64,000 nt of DNA from Parabacteroides timonensis (GTDB lineage: Bacteria; Bacteroidota; Bacteroidia; Bacteroidales; Tannerellaceae), in the NCBI RefSeq assembly GCF_900128505.1, contig NZ_LT669940.1, forward strand, positions 550,756 through 614,755, in the 5' to 3' direction. Shown here piece after piece: positions 1-9,241 of the stretch. The notes below the pieces were generated by a model. The model was given only the letters and a program-made list of their open reading frames with translations. It did no database searches and was not told where the DNA came from. The first letter of the stretch is position 1. Each line of letters starts with the position of its first letter. The translations under genes were made by a program, and so were the position numbers.

Positions 1-1
1 T

Positions 2-892
2 ACAATCAAGATTTTCCGTAACGAAAGTGCCGATGAAGCACAGGTATTATTTGAAAAGGGTGAATTCCTGAGTATTGCAAATGCTGTTCAGTTCCCGGAA
101 ATTAATCCTGCATTGTATGTCGATACAGCATATGTAAATCGTGCTCACAACAATCGTTGGGAATATCTGTTGGCTGTAGATGCTAAACATTGGGAAGATA
201 ACCGTGAATGTGATATCGAAGGTCATCCTAAACACAAAGCTGATACAACAAGTGGTCGCTTCTTGGTTAACCTGATGGATTCAGCTTATGTATATGGTGA
301 AACTCACCTGCATAACAATAAATTCATCAACGAAGAAGATGGAGAAGATTGGGCTAAGTTAGGTTTTGTAGAAGGTTACCATACACACGATACATTATAT
401 CTGAAACGTCCGAATGGAACTTATGACAAACTGCCGATGGATCGTAAAGACTATTCTCATAGCATTGCTAAGTACGCATTCCGTTATGTAGATCAGGAAA
501 AAGGCTCATTCGTTATCGAGACCGGACGTAAGGCTTGGCATGGTGGTGAAGCTGTATCAAAAGTAGAAACAGGCTATTTGAAATGGTTGAATGGCGTAGT
601 TGTAGTTGTTGCAGATATCAAGAATGCTGATGTATTCAACATGAATGACGATGAAACTCGTACTCCAACAGCTAACGATGGAATCAATGCTTCTGAAGTA
701 TCTGTAGTTGCTACTGAAGGTGCAGTAATCATTAATGGTGCAGCTGGTAAGAAAGTTACTATCAGCAATGTTCTTGGTCAGACAATCGCTAACACAGTTC
801 TTTCTTCTGACAACGCTACGATCGCTGCTCCTCAGGGTGTAGTTGTAGTAGCCGTAGAAGGCGAAGCAGCTGTCAAAGCAATCGTAAAATAA
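2..892 (+). CDS. C-terminal part of a large secreted protein ending in a DUF6383-like domain (5' end outside window)
   Basis: The frame is open from the left edge to a TAA at 892, so only the last ~296 residues are seen. Most of the visible protein is a charged, beta-rich region with no family I can name. After an Asn/Asp-rich linker (NMNDDETRTPTANDG) the last ~65 residues form a compact Val/Ala-rich module containing VTISNVLGQTIAN and ending in AVKAIVK. This matches the DUF6383 C-terminal domain I associate with Parabacteroides surface proteins, and its pattern resembles type IX secretion sorting domains (inference). A hairpin terminator follows at 1045-1086. An ATG at 113 is internal, because the frame continues upstream with similar composition. 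Confident as a real gene end; function unknown. Confidence 0.85.
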   Translation, partial: TIKIFRNESADEAQVLFEKGEFLSIANAVQFPEINPALYVDTAYVNRAHNNRWEYLLAVDAKHWEDNRECDIEGHPKHKADTTSGRFLVNLMDSAYVYGETHLHNNKFINEEDGEDWAKLGFVEGYHTHDTLYLKRPNGTYDKLPMDRKDYSHSIAKYAFRYVDQEKGSFVIETGRKAWHGGEAVSKVETGYLKWLNGVVVVVADIKNADVFNMNDDETRTPTANDGINASEVSVVATEGAVIINGAAGKKVTISNVLGQTIANTVLSSDNATIAAPQGVVVVAVEGEAAVKAIVK

Positions 893-1044
893 GAAACTAT
901 TTATAATCAATAAATTTAAATTGACTGCGCGGTGATATCGAACCAAGTACCCCGTGACGGGCGAACAAGCGGTCAGTATTAATACTAAAGTAATGAAATA
1001 AAGTTCTTCTGTTCGATCTCTGTGAAGAGCGAAAACAGACAAAA

Positions 1045-1086
1045 AGTAAGTTACCTCGGCTTTAGGGTCGGGGTAGCTTTATTTTT
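1045..1086 (+). terminator. Rho-independent terminator after the DUF6383 gene
   Basis: Imperfect hairpin with arms around AAGTTACC and GGTAGCTT (one G-T wobble), followed by a T-rich run. It sits in the 295-bp gap after the first gene and upstream of the ddh promoter. Confidence 0.6.
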
Positions 1087-1151
1087 ATATACCATTTATC
1101 ACCTCGTAACTTTTCTTTATAAGCTTCGGATGGATTTTCGCCATAAATAAT

Positions 1152-1159
1152 TAACTTTG
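1152..1159 (+). promoter_or_regulatory. Bacteroidetes -7 box for the ddh-lgt-fprA operon
   Basis: TAACTTTG is a perfect match to the TAnnTTTG element, 28 bp before the ddh ATG. No clear -33 TTTG is seen at the usual spacing. Confidence 0.55.
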
Positions 1160-1187
1160 CGGTTGGTTGAAAAGTAAAAACTAAAGT

Positions 1188-2084
1188 ATGAAGAAAATTA
1201 GAGCCGCCATCGTTGGATATGGCAACATTGGAAAGTATGTGTTAGAGGCCCTGGAAGCTGCTCCCGATTTTGAAGTAGCAGGTGTTGTACGTCGTAATCC
1301 GAATGACGTACCGGACGAACTGAAAGCTTATACTGTGACTGACAGTATCACTAAGTTAGATAAAGTAGATGTTGCTGTTCTTGCAACTCCTACCCGTAGC
1401 GTAGAGACATACGCAAAAGAAATTCTTTCATTAGGCATCAATACGGTAGATAGCTTTGATATCCACGGAGGTATCGTAGACCTGCGCCGTTCGTTGGATG
1501 CTGTAGCCAAAGCACATAATACGGTTGCTGTTATTTCTGCCGGATGGGATCCGGGTAGCGACTCTGTTGTTCGCGCTTTATTGGAAGCAATGGTTCCGAA
1601 AGGAATTACTTATACAAACTTCGGCCCGGGTATGAGTATGGGACATACGGTTGCCGTAAAAGCGATCGAAGGTGTAAAAGCTGCTTTGTCGATGACAATC
1701 CCGATGGGTACAGGCGTTCATCGCCGTATGGTTTATATCGAAGTGAAAGACGGTTACGATTTCAAGCAGGTGGCTGCTGCTATCAAAGCCGACGATTATT
1801 TCGCACATGATGAAACGCATGTAATGCAGGTGGAATGTGTAGACAACCTGTTGGATATGGGACACGGTGTGAACCTGGTTCGCAAAGGTGTATCGGGCAA
1901 AACGCAGAACCAGTTGGTTGAATTCGATATGAAGATCAACAACCCGGCTCTTACGGCCCAGATTCTGGTAGCTGTTGCCCGTGCAAGTTTCAAACAGCAG
2001 CCGGGTGCTTACACTATGATCGAACTGCCGGTGATCGATATGATCTGCGGCGAAAGAGAAGACTTGATCAGACGACTAGTTTAA
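1188..2084 (+). CDS. ddh: meso-diaminopimelate D-dehydrogenase
   Basis: A 298-residue cytoplasmic NADPH-dependent enzyme that makes meso-diaminopimelate from tetrahydrodipicolinate in one reductive amination step, feeding lysine and peptidoglycan synthesis. The N-terminal Rossmann motif VGYGNIGKYVLEAL, the following VVRRNP, and the internal SAGWDPGSDSVVRAL and GPGMSMGHTVAVKA segments are typical of Ddh. Length is normal for the family. It is the first gene of a tight run with lgt (10-nt gap) and a flavodiiron protein (3-nt gap), so probably one operon from the promoter near 1152. Confidence 0.95.
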   Translation: MKKIRAAIVGYGNIGKYVLEALEAAPDFEVAGVVRRNPNDVPDELKAYTVTDSITKLDKVDVAVLATPTRSVETYAKEILSLGINTVDSFDIHGGIVDLRRSLDAVAKAHNTVAVISAGWDPGSDSVVRALLEAMVPKGITYTNFGPGMSMGHTVAVKAIEGVKAALSMTIPMGTGVHRRMVYIEVKDGYDFKQVAAAIKADDYFAHDETHVMQVECVDNLLDMGHGVNLVRKGVSGKTQNQLVEFDMKINNPALTAQILVAVARASFKQQPGAYTMIELPVIDMICGEREDLIRRLV

Positions 2085-2094
2085 TATAAAAAAT

Positions 2095-2943
2095 ATGCTC
2101 GACTTTATTACCTGGACGGCTGACCCCGCCATCTTTTCCATAGGTTCACGCGAAATACGCTGGTACGGACTTGCTTTTGCTATCGGTTTCTGGATTGGTT
2201 ACACCATTGTGAGCCGTATGTGGAAAAATGAGAAACTTCCTCCTGCATGGATCGATTCCCTGCTTATTTATACCATGGTAGGAACTGTGGTCGGCGCCCG
2301 GTTAGGACACTGCCTCTTTTATGATCCCGGATATTATCTGGCCAATCCGATTGAGATTTTCAAGGTTTGGGAAGGAGGACTGGCAAGTCATGGCGGTACG
2401 TTAGGTATCGTTATTGCCATCTACTTTTATTCTAAACGCATTACGCATAAGAGTATGCTTTGGACATTCGACAAATTGGTTGTCCCTACCGGATTGGTTG
2501 CGGCTATGATCCGTCTGGGTAACCTGATGAACCATGAGATATACGGTCATCCGACCGATCTTCCCTGGGGATTCCGTTTTATCGAAAATCTGCATGCCTG
2601 GAAGATGGGAGCAGAGCCGATCTTTACGGTACCCAGTCATCCGACACAGTTATATGAGGCTTTATGCTATCTGGTTACCTTCGGGATCTGTATGTGGCTT
2701 TACTTCATAAAAAAAGAATGGAAGCGGGAAGGCCTTATTTTCGGAGTATTTATGATCTGTGTGTTCGGTTCGCGTATTTTTATCGAGTTCCTGAAGAATA
2801 ACCAGGAAGCTTTCGAAGACAATATGATGTTGAATATGGGACAGTGGCTCAGTGTTCCTTTTGTTTTGGCCGGTTGTTGGTTTGTCTGGAGAGCATTGAC
2901 AAGAAAGCCGAATAATTATGAGGAATTAAAAATAAAAAAGTAA
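2095..2943 (+). CDS. lgt: Prolipoprotein diacylglyceryl transferase
   Basis: A 282-residue polytopic inner-membrane enzyme that transfers diacylglycerol from phosphatidylglycerol to the lipobox cysteine, the first step in lipoprotein maturation. The family signature is visible as RLGNLMNHEIYGHPTDLPWG (about residues 139-158), preceded by GGLASHGGTLG and followed by HPTQLYEAL. Several hydrophobic segments span the whole length. It lies between ddh and the flavodiiron gene with very short gaps. Many genes in this window encode lipobox proteins (fimbrillins, SusD), all substrates of this enzyme. Confidence 0.96.
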   Translation: MLDFITWTADPAIFSIGSREIRWYGLAFAIGFWIGYTIVSRMWKNEKLPPAWIDSLLIYTMVGTVVGARLGHCLFYDPGYYLANPIEIFKVWEGGLASHGGTLGIVIAIYFYSKRITHKSMLWTFDKLVVPTGLVAAMIRLGNLMNHEIYGHPTDLPWGFRFIENLHAWKMGAEPIFTVPSHPTQLYEALCYLVTFGICMWLYFIKKEWKREGLIFGVFMICVFGSRIFIEFLKNNQEAFEDNMMLNMGQWLSVPFVLAGCWFVWRALTRKPNNYEELKIKK

Positions 2944-2946
2944 GTA

Positions 2947-4143
2947 ATGTACAAATTAAAAGAAATAGCAGATAAGGTATATTATGTAGGAGTTAACGAC
3001 CGTCAGAAGGCCCTCTTCGAAAATATGTGGCCACTGCCGTACGGTGTTTCCTACAATTCATATTTGATTGTGGACGAAAAGACTGTATTGGTTGATACGG
3101 TGGATGTTTGCTACTCTGATATATTTTTGAAAAAAATAGCGGATGCTCTGGATGGTCGTACACTCGACTATCTGATCGTGAACCATATGGAACCCGATCA
3201 TGCCGGAAGTATTCGTCTGCTGCGCCAGCAATATCCGGATGTGAAGATCATCGGAAACAAGCAGACATTCGGTATGTTGGACGGATATCATGGGATTACG
3301 ACCGGGCTTCACGAAGTAAAAGAAGGGGATACGCTGAATATCGGTCGTCATCAGCTTTCTTTCTACATGGCTCCGATGGTGCACTGGCCGGAAGTGATGG
3401 TGACTTACGATTCGACAGATAAACTGTTATTCTCAGCCGACGCTTTCGGTACATACGGAACGCTGGATGGCGGTGTGATCGATGAAGAAATGAATGTAGA
3501 TCATTATTGGGAAGAAATGATCCGTTATTATTCCAATATTGTCGGTAAATATGGAAATCCGGTGCAGCGTGCTTTACAGAAACTTTCTGCATTAGAGATT
3601 GAAACGATCTGTTCGACTCATGGCCCTGTATGGCGTAAATATGCAAAAAAGGCGATTGAAATATATGATCGTTTGAGCCGCTATGAAGGTGAAGACGGTG
3701 TTGTTGTTATCTATGGCAGCATGTATGGTAATACGGAACAGATGGCGGAAGCGATCGCTTCGTCTTTGTCTGCTCATGGGGTGAAAAACATCGTATTGCA
3801 TAATGTCAGCAAAAGTCCTGCATCCTATATACTGAAAGATGTATTCAAATATAAAGGTCTGATTATTGGTAGCCCGACTTATTCGAACAGCCTGTTCCCC
3901 GAAGTGGAAGCCGTGTTGAGTAAGATCGAAATGCGTGAGGTGAAAAACCGTTTGTATGGCTATTTCGGCTCCTTTACCTGGGCTGGTGCCGCTGTCAAGC
4001 GCCTGACTGCTTTCGGTGAAAAGATGAAATGGGAAACCGTAGGTACACCTGTTGAACAAAAACAGGGTATGAAAGCCGATAAGTATGAAGAATGCTGGGC
4101 CTTGGGTGAAGCAATGGCGAAAGAGTTGACAGTTGACAAGTGA
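2947..4143 (+). CDS. A-type flavodiiron protein (FprA/ROO family)
   Basis: A 398-residue cytoplasmic protein expected to reduce O2 to water (or NO to N2O), protecting an anaerobe from oxygen. The N-terminal half is a metallo-beta-lactamase-like diiron domain with ligands in HMEPDHAG (His80, Glu82, Asp84, His85) and later His/Asp positions in MVHWPEVM, SADAFG and STHGPVW. The C-terminal flavodoxin domain starts near residue 253 with the FMN loop YGSMYGNTEQMA and has GSPTYSNSLFP. No rubredoxin extension is present. The last codons (LTVDK) and the stop lie inside an inverted heptamer repeat that begins at 4125, so the C-terminal tail is repeat-derived. Confidence 0.93.
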   Translation: MYKLKEIADKVYYVGVNDRQKALFENMWPLPYGVSYNSYLIVDEKTVLVDTVDVCYSDIFLKKIADALDGRTLDYLIVNHMEPDHAGSIRLLRQQYPDVKIIGNKQTFGMLDGYHGITTGLHEVKEGDTLNIGRHQLSFYMAPMVHWPEVMVTYDSTDKLLFSADAFGTYGTLDGGVIDEEMNVDHYWEEMIRYYSNIVGKYGNPVQRALQKLSALEIETICSTHGPVWRKYAKKAIEIYDRLSRYEGEDGVVVIYGSMYGNTEQMAEAIASSLSAHGVKNIVLHNVSKSPASYILKDVFKYKGLIIGSPTYSNSLFPEVEAVLSKIEMREVKNRLYGYFGSFTWAGAAVKRLTAFGEKMKWETVGTPVEQKQGMKADKYEECWALGEAMAKELTVDK

Positions 4144-4255
4144 CAGTTGACAGTTAAAAGAGTAGATCTAAAAAAACTATTAATAACCTAATCAGTTCCG
4201 GTTCGCGGAAGAGGGTGACTATATCTGTCACTTGTCAACTGTCAACTGTCAACTG
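4125..4255. repeat. Inverted repeat built from GTTGACA heptamers
   Basis: The stretch 4125-4146 is perfectly complementary to 4225-4246 (22 bp, 78-bp spacer). Both arms consist of tandem GTTGACA / TGTCAAC units: about four on the left (to 4155), interrupted by AAGT, and a longer run on the right (to 4255). The left arm supplies the last codons and stop of the flavodiiron gene; the right arm ends 16 bp before nagB. It is more likely an intergenic repeat element than a terminator, since no T-run follows. Confidence 0.8.
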
Positions 4256-4271
4256 AAAAAAGACAAACGTT

Positions 4272-5084
4272 ATGAGACTAATTATTGAACCAGATTATGA
4301 GCAACTCTCGAAATGGGCTGCTAATTATGTAGCTGCAAAGATTAAGAAAGCTAATCCGACAGCTGAAAAACCTTTTGTTTTGGGATTGCCTACCGGATCG
4401 TCTCCTCTGGGTATGTACAAGAACTTGATCGAATTGAACAAGCAGGGTGTTATCTCCTTCCAGAATATCATCACTTTCAACATGGATGAATATGTAGGAT
4501 TGCCGAAAGATCATCCGGAAAGCTATCATTCGTTCATGTGGAACAACTTCTTCAGTCATGTTGACATCAAGCCGGAGAATGTAAATATCCTGAACGGTAA
4601 CGCTCCTGACCTGGAAGCCGAATGTGCTGCTTACGAAGCAAAGATGAAAGCGGTAGGTGGTGTAGACCTGTTCCTGGGTGGTATCGGTCCTGACGGTCAT
4701 ATCGCATTCAACGAACCGGGTTCTTCTTTGTCTTCACGTACTCGTGTAAAGTCTCTCACTACCGACACGATCATCGCTAACTCTCGTTTCTTCGATAACG
4801 ATGTAAACAAGGTTCCGAAGACTTCTGTAACGGTTGGTGTAGGTACTGTACTGGATGCCAAAGAAGTATTGATCATGGTAAACGGCCATAACAAGGCTCG
4901 CGCTTTGCAGCAGGCTGTTGAAGGTTCTATCAACCAGATGTGGACAATCACTGCTTTGCAGATGCACCCGAAAGGTATTATCGTAGCTGACGAAGCGGCT
5001 TGCGCTGAAATCAAAGTCGGTACATACAACTACTTCAAAGATATCGAAAAAGATAATCTTTGTCCTTGCAGCTTGTTGAAGTAA
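4272..5084 (+). CDS. nagB: Glucosamine-6-phosphate deaminase
   Basis: A 270-residue cytoplasmic enzyme converting glucosamine-6-phosphate to fructose-6-phosphate and ammonia, the entry of amino sugars (mucin, chitin, peptidoglycan) into glycolysis. Visible motifs are LGLPTGSSPLGMY (phosphate binding), NMDEYVGLP (catalytic Asp) and LGGIGPDGHIAFNEPGSS with the Asp/His/Glu catalytic set. Length is normal. It stands alone between the heptamer inverted repeat and its own terminator, with no nagA or sugar transporter adjacent. Confidence 0.96.
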   Translation: MRLIIEPDYEQLSKWAANYVAAKIKKANPTAEKPFVLGLPTGSSPLGMYKNLIELNKQGVISFQNIITFNMDEYVGLPKDHPESYHSFMWNNFFSHVDIKPENVNILNGNAPDLEAECAAYEAKMKAVGGVDLFLGGIGPDGHIAFNEPGSSLSSRTRVKSLTTDTIIANSRFFDNDVNKVPKTSVTVGVGTVLDAKEVLIMVNGHNKARALQQAVEGSINQMWTITALQMHPKGIIVADEAACAEIKVGTYNYFKDIEKDNLCPCSLLK

Positions 5085-5108
5085 GGATTAAATGTTATAG
5101 AATAAAAA

Positions 5109-5146
5109 GCGGGGCTGTACCGAAAGGAAACAGCTCCGTTTTTTAT
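5109..5146 (+). terminator. Terminator after nagB
   Basis: The hairpin CGGGGCTGT / ACAGCTCCG is followed by TTTTTT. It lies between convergent genes; on the minus strand it is directly downstream of the receptor gene ending at 5147 and may serve both. Confidence 0.75.
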
Positions 5147-7258
5147 TTAGTCCTTATTCCCCGATATAATACCCGGATCGTTATCCATGTTCTGAACAGC
5201 TTTGCGAATGCTTTTTAACTGTTTGCCGAAATTCAGGTTGAAGTTGAATTTGACCACTACCGTTCTTGCCATATTGTTACTGTGAATGTCCGATTTTACC
5301 GGATTGAGGGCTGACCAGTTCTCATTTTCCGATCTGTATGTACGGATGAAAGGATTATATAATCCTGCCATTACCGACCAGGCTGGCATTTTGTATCCGA
5401 CCATAAGTGTATGCATCAGGTCTCCTTTCATCAATTGTTCCCCGTAAACGTATCTGTTGGGTGGTACAATGGTGGCAAAGTTGGCGATCCAGTGACGATA
5501 CGAAAAGTCGAGATTGACGCGAAGCGATTTCATTGTGTAGGTATGTAAATAGTTGTTGCCATGACTGATGTAGCGGTTGAGTCCAGGTATAACCGACAGG
5601 TTAATATGATCTTTCCAGGGCTTTATATGGAAGGCTACTTCGAATGCGAGATCCTGGAAAGATTGCTGGTTGTCATACGTCCGTATAAACTTACCGCTTT
5701 CGTAAAGAACGGACTCCATGATCGGCTTATGTTCATAATCATAAGTCACGAGTGCATCTATCCCGAAAAATGACTTGTTGTATCCAGCATTGAAAGATTG
5801 GTTGATGCTTTGGAATGATTTCAATCCGGGATTTCCCCTGCGTATCTGTAACAGGTCGATGGGCTGTTCCACATCGTTGAGGTAGGCGATAGAGGGAGTA
5901 TTGTTCTTTAATGCAGCACTGTAACGAAATGCAAAATCCTGGTTGGGATTGTAAGTGACGCGCAGGGATGGTTGCAGGGCATATTTCTCATTTTTATTAT
6001 TCTGTTGGCTGTAGTAGAAACGGGAAAGGGTAAGGTTTGCCATATAACTCCATTTACCGGTTTTCAGTTGGTATTCCCCATAGACAAAACTTTCGCTTTG
6101 ATTCATGGTTACATCGGTTACTGTCGTTCCGGTATATTGGTTATCCGTATATGACTGGATATGTTTCGCGCCTCCGGTAAATTGACTTTTTCCTATCCTC
6201 TTTTCGTAAATACCCTCCGCTATCAGCGAATACTTTTTCCCGGAAATCTCGGACAGTATATCTGTTTCGGGGATATTCTCTCTTATTTCCTGATAGATAC
6301 GGTTGTTTTTTGTCTCTATATAAGTGCCGACGAGGTTAAAGATTAGTGATTGGTCATTTTTTAGCGTACGTTGAAAGTAAAGATCCAACGCTGGAATATG
6401 ATTTTTTTCTACCGTATGATCGTAAATAGACAGCGGTATATCTGATCCGGAAGAGTAGAGTTTACTTTTGCGGTCTTCGTATCCGGCAGGGAAATCATTA
6501 TAGCTATACCGGAATTGTGCATTGAAGATGTATTTGTCCTTTTCTTGCAGGCTGTAGTTTAAGTTGGAATATAATACTTTCTTATTGAAAAGGGTAGGTT
6601 CCCCAATTTCTTTTCGCTGTAATTCATGATCGGGGAACAGGAGCTTTTCGTTGTATTCTCGTGTCCAGTCGCCTTTACGCTGGATGAAACGGACGTTTGC
6701 CGAGAACTCTGATTTTCCGTTATTATAATTGGCGGACAGCATATCGTCGATCGAGGTACGATCTCCTCCGATACTGTGGAAAGCACCTCCACGGATACTG
6801 CCTCCCGACTCTTTTTTGCGTGTTATATAATCGATTACCACTGCGGCATTTCCGTAGCGTACACCCGGACTGTCGTGATATTCAATCCGGATAATATCTT
6901 CCGGGTTCAGCGCAGCTACTTCGGGATAAGTGACGAGTATTCCGTTAATCCTTAACTGTACTTCTCCATTGCCTGGTGTAGTTATTTCTCCGGACATTAC
7001 GTCTACCATGATACGGGATAGTTGCATTTTATTCAACAGCTCAACTCCATCGGTAGCCGTTTTTCGTTGAATTTCAGAAGGTAATATCGATAACTTATCT
7101 CCTTTATTTATAACCGATTTAGCTGTAACAGTCACTTCATCCAGGAAAAAGGAAGAGGAAGTAACAAATGTAGAATCTTCCCGCATTGTTACCTGCTGGG
7201 CAGATAGGGAGGGAAGCATTAAGAATATAGTTGCGATAAATAATAAAATTGTCTTCAT
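5147..7258 (-). CDS. Outer-membrane beta-barrel protein with TonB-receptor-like plug
   Basis: A 703-residue exported protein. It has a signal peptide (MKTILLFIATIFLMLPSLSAQ), then EVTVTAKS and a plug-like domain (about residues 40-150) with LRINGILVTYPEVAALNPED and IIRIEYHDSPGVRYG, then a long barrel with many alternating aromatic strands. It lacks the N-terminal carboxypeptidase-like domain and the length of SusC proteins, so it fits the smaller outer membrane beta-barrel family often next to stress or signalling genes. No substrate can be inferred. It is divergent from the next gene (about 240 bp apart) and appears monocistronic. Confidence 0.8.
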   Translation of the reverse strand: MKTILLFIATIFLMLPSLSAQQVTMREDSTFVTSSSFFLDEVTVTAKSVINKGDKLSILPSEIQRKTATDGVELLNKMQLSRIMVDVMSGEITTPGNGEVQLRINGILVTYPEVAALNPEDIIRIEYHDSPGVRYGNAAVVIDYITRKKESGGSIRGGAFHSIGGDRTSIDDMLSANYNNGKSEFSANVRFIQRKGDWTREYNEKLLFPDHELQRKEIGEPTLFNKKVLYSNLNYSLQEKDKYIFNAQFRYSYNDFPAGYEDRKSKLYSSGSDIPLSIYDHTVEKNHIPALDLYFQRTLKNDQSLIFNLVGTYIETKNNRIYQEIRENIPETDILSEISGKKYSLIAEGIYEKRIGKSQFTGGAKHIQSYTDNQYTGTTVTDVTMNQSESFVYGEYQLKTGKWSYMANLTLSRFYYSQQNNKNEKYALQPSLRVTYNPNQDFAFRYSAALKNNTPSIAYLNDVEQPIDLLQIRRGNPGLKSFQSINQSFNAGYNKSFFGIDALVTYDYEHKPIMESVLYESGKFIRTYDNQQSFQDLAFEVAFHIKPWKDHINLSVIPGLNRYISHGNNYLHTYTMKSLRVNLDFSYRHWIANFATIVPPNRYVYGEQLMKGDLMHTLMVGYKMPAWSVMAGLYNPFIRTYRSENENWSALNPVKSDIHSNNMARTVVVKFNFNLNFGKQLKSIRKAVQNMDNDPGIISGNKD

Positions 7259-7496
7259 ACGATTGATTCATTTCTTGTTCCGTTCATTCGGTTTGTTGTA
7301 AATAAAAATTGTAATTGCTTGGATAGTCTATCTATTATCGGTGACGAATGACCGGAAGGGATATTTTAAAAAAGTGAGCTTAACTTTATTTCTTTTGCAA
7401 TAGTTTCGATAGGGTGACGTTTATATAGGTACGATTGGTTTTATTTTTTATGCTGGTATTAATTAAGAATTGAAGATTTATATGCGAAATGACAAT

Positions 7497-9101
7497 ATGA
7501 AAAAAGCATTCAGTTTATTCGTTTGTTTGTTGATGTTCTATACTGTCGTTCATGGGCAGGATATGAAGGAGGTGGTGATAGGACAAACGATGGAGGGGAA
7601 AGATTTGATAGCACATGGTATTGAATTCGATGGCAAGGTGCGGAAATATAAGATGGATACAACAGCCACTTTTTTCATGGTGGAGATAGCCCACCTGACG
7701 AAAAACGAACGGTCTTATAAGAATAAAGGAGAGTTGATTCTTTTTGATTTCCAGAAAGGAACGGAGTTGTGGAGGAAGAAGATGAATTATCAGAGCGATC
7801 AGAGCGTTTTACTTTCTGAAGGCGTTTTGTTTAATTCGAAAGGTATTAAAAGTTCTTTCCTGGATATTCAGACCGGACAGGAAAAATGGAGTAAGAAAAT
7901 ATTTCCTTATGTACTGGATCATCAAAACAGCAAAATCTGGGCTTACAAGAATGGAATTTCGAAAAACCTAGAATGCTACGATACAAGCTCCGGAACACTT
8001 TTATGGACTCGGGAAGTACCCCATACATATGGTTGGAATTATGATGGGATGATAAATGATTCGACCAGGCTAATTGTTTCCGACGGGATGCATCTAGTGA
8101 ATATCAACGATGGGACAGGGAAGAGTTATCCGATGAAGACTGGGACAACTAATTATACCGGAGCGGTTGCATTAGGCGCTTTAGGCATATTGACCGGTGC
8201 TCTGACTGGGGTAGTTACAATGCCGACCGGAGGAAATGCGGTTGTAGAGTTGGTCTCAAACGTTTTGAGAGAAGATTCCTTATTGTATTTTGCCAACCGG
8301 ACGCAGTTGCTTTGTTTGGATGAACAATTGAAAATGAAATGGGGATACCCTCTGCCTGAGGAATTAACCTCAAATTCGGAGTTGTTTACCTATGATGACC
8401 GACTGTATATGATTAATTATGGTTGTGGTTACCGCGGAAATTTTCGGGATTGCTCTTCTGCATACGAAAAGATGATGATGGCGGTCAATATCGGAAGGCC
8501 TTTCATAGCCTGTTTTGACAAGAATACCGGTAAAAATATCTACCTGAATCAACTGACGAAAAAGAAAGACAAGATTGAGGATGCCTGTATAAAAGAAGAC
8601 CGGAATACATTATATCTATTATTTGACGACGGCATGTCTTTTTGCCAATTGGCCGATAGTACGGAGATCGAGGTCTCTCCCTGGGATGAAAAGGCCAATG
8701 GTAAGTTACAAGGTTTTTTGCGCAACTTCTTTTATACGATAAATCCGGATAGTGTCTCTTTCCGTAAGATTATGCCGTCTGATTCATCCTCTTGTTTCGT
8801 ATATAATGACCAGTATGATGTTTTTGAAGTTGATGAACAGATGAATATTATTCGCACCTATTCGCCTGGTGAGTTGTTTTTTACGGATCTGACAGGGGAT
8901 GGATATTCTATCATCAGTCAGAATAAGACCCAATATCTGATTGATTTTAACAGTAAGAAATTGGCAGTGTTACATCTTCCCTTTGATTTATATCTGATAA
9001 AAGGTAAAGTGTATACGCTAAGTGAAGACAGGGATAAGATTCTGGAAATAAATCTGAAAGAACTTTTCCCGGAGCGATTTATTGACAACCCTATAATATA
9101 A
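7497..9101 (+). CDS. Exported PQQ-like beta-propeller protein
   Basis: About 534 residues from the chosen ATG, which gives a clean signal peptide (MKKAFSLFVCLLMFYTVVHGQ). In-frame ATG 7482 and TTG 7470 are alternatives. Repeated blades contain the PQQ-like pattern of a G/T-E-x-W motif, for example FQKGTELWRKKM, IQTGQEKWSKKI and SSGTLLWTREV, consistent with a periplasmic propeller. A short Gly/Ala/Thr hydrophobic insert (about residues 220-250, ALGALGILTGALTG) interrupts the propeller. There are no quinone dehydrogenase catalytic residues that I can identify, so a binding or scaffold role is more likely than enzymatic. Not obviously in an operon. Confidence 0.75.
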   Translation: MKKAFSLFVCLLMFYTVVHGQDMKEVVIGQTMEGKDLIAHGIEFDGKVRKYKMDTTATFFMVEIAHLTKNERSYKNKGELILFDFQKGTELWRKKMNYQSDQSVLLSEGVLFNSKGIKSSFLDIQTGQEKWSKKIFPYVLDHQNSKIWAYKNGISKNLECYDTSSGTLLWTREVPHTYGWNYDGMINDSTRLIVSDGMHLVNINDGTGKSYPMKTGTTNYTGAVALGALGILTGALTGVVTMPTGGNAVVELVSNVLREDSLLYFANRTQLLCLDEQLKMKWGYPLPEELTSNSELFTYDDRLYMINYGCGYRGNFRDCSSAYEKMMMAVNIGRPFIACFDKNTGKNIYLNQLTKKKDKIEDACIKEDRNTLYLLFDDGMSFCQLADSTEIEVSPWDEKANGKLQGFLRNFFYTINPDSVSFRKIMPSDSSSCFVYNDQYDVFEVDEQMNIIRTYSPGELFFTDLTGDGYSIISQNKTQYLIDFNSKKLAVLHLPFDLYLIKGKVYTLSEDRDKILEINLKELFPERFIDNPII

Positions 9102-9241
9102 TAAGTAAAAATATTTGTTTATTCATTTTAGTATTTATCTTTGGTCTGTGTTTATGAGTAAAGACAGACATTGTGGGAGTGAAATAGTTTGAATTTATTG
9201 AGATAGTATTTTGTGTTTAATATCTAAAACAATTTGTAGTT

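Noticed and set aside
893..1040. Structured RNA or riboswitch between the first gene and ddh
   Set aside because: Only short local pairings (for example CCCGTGACGGG) are visible before the terminator; no recognisable riboswitch consensus.
557..1042. 161-aa minus-strand frame at the end of the first gene
   Set aside because: Antisense to the coding DUF6383 domain; composition follows the opposite strand.
5561..6894. Several plus-strand frames of 60-77 aa antisense to the outer-membrane receptor
   Set aside because: Shadows of the 703-residue minus-strand gene; no independent signals.
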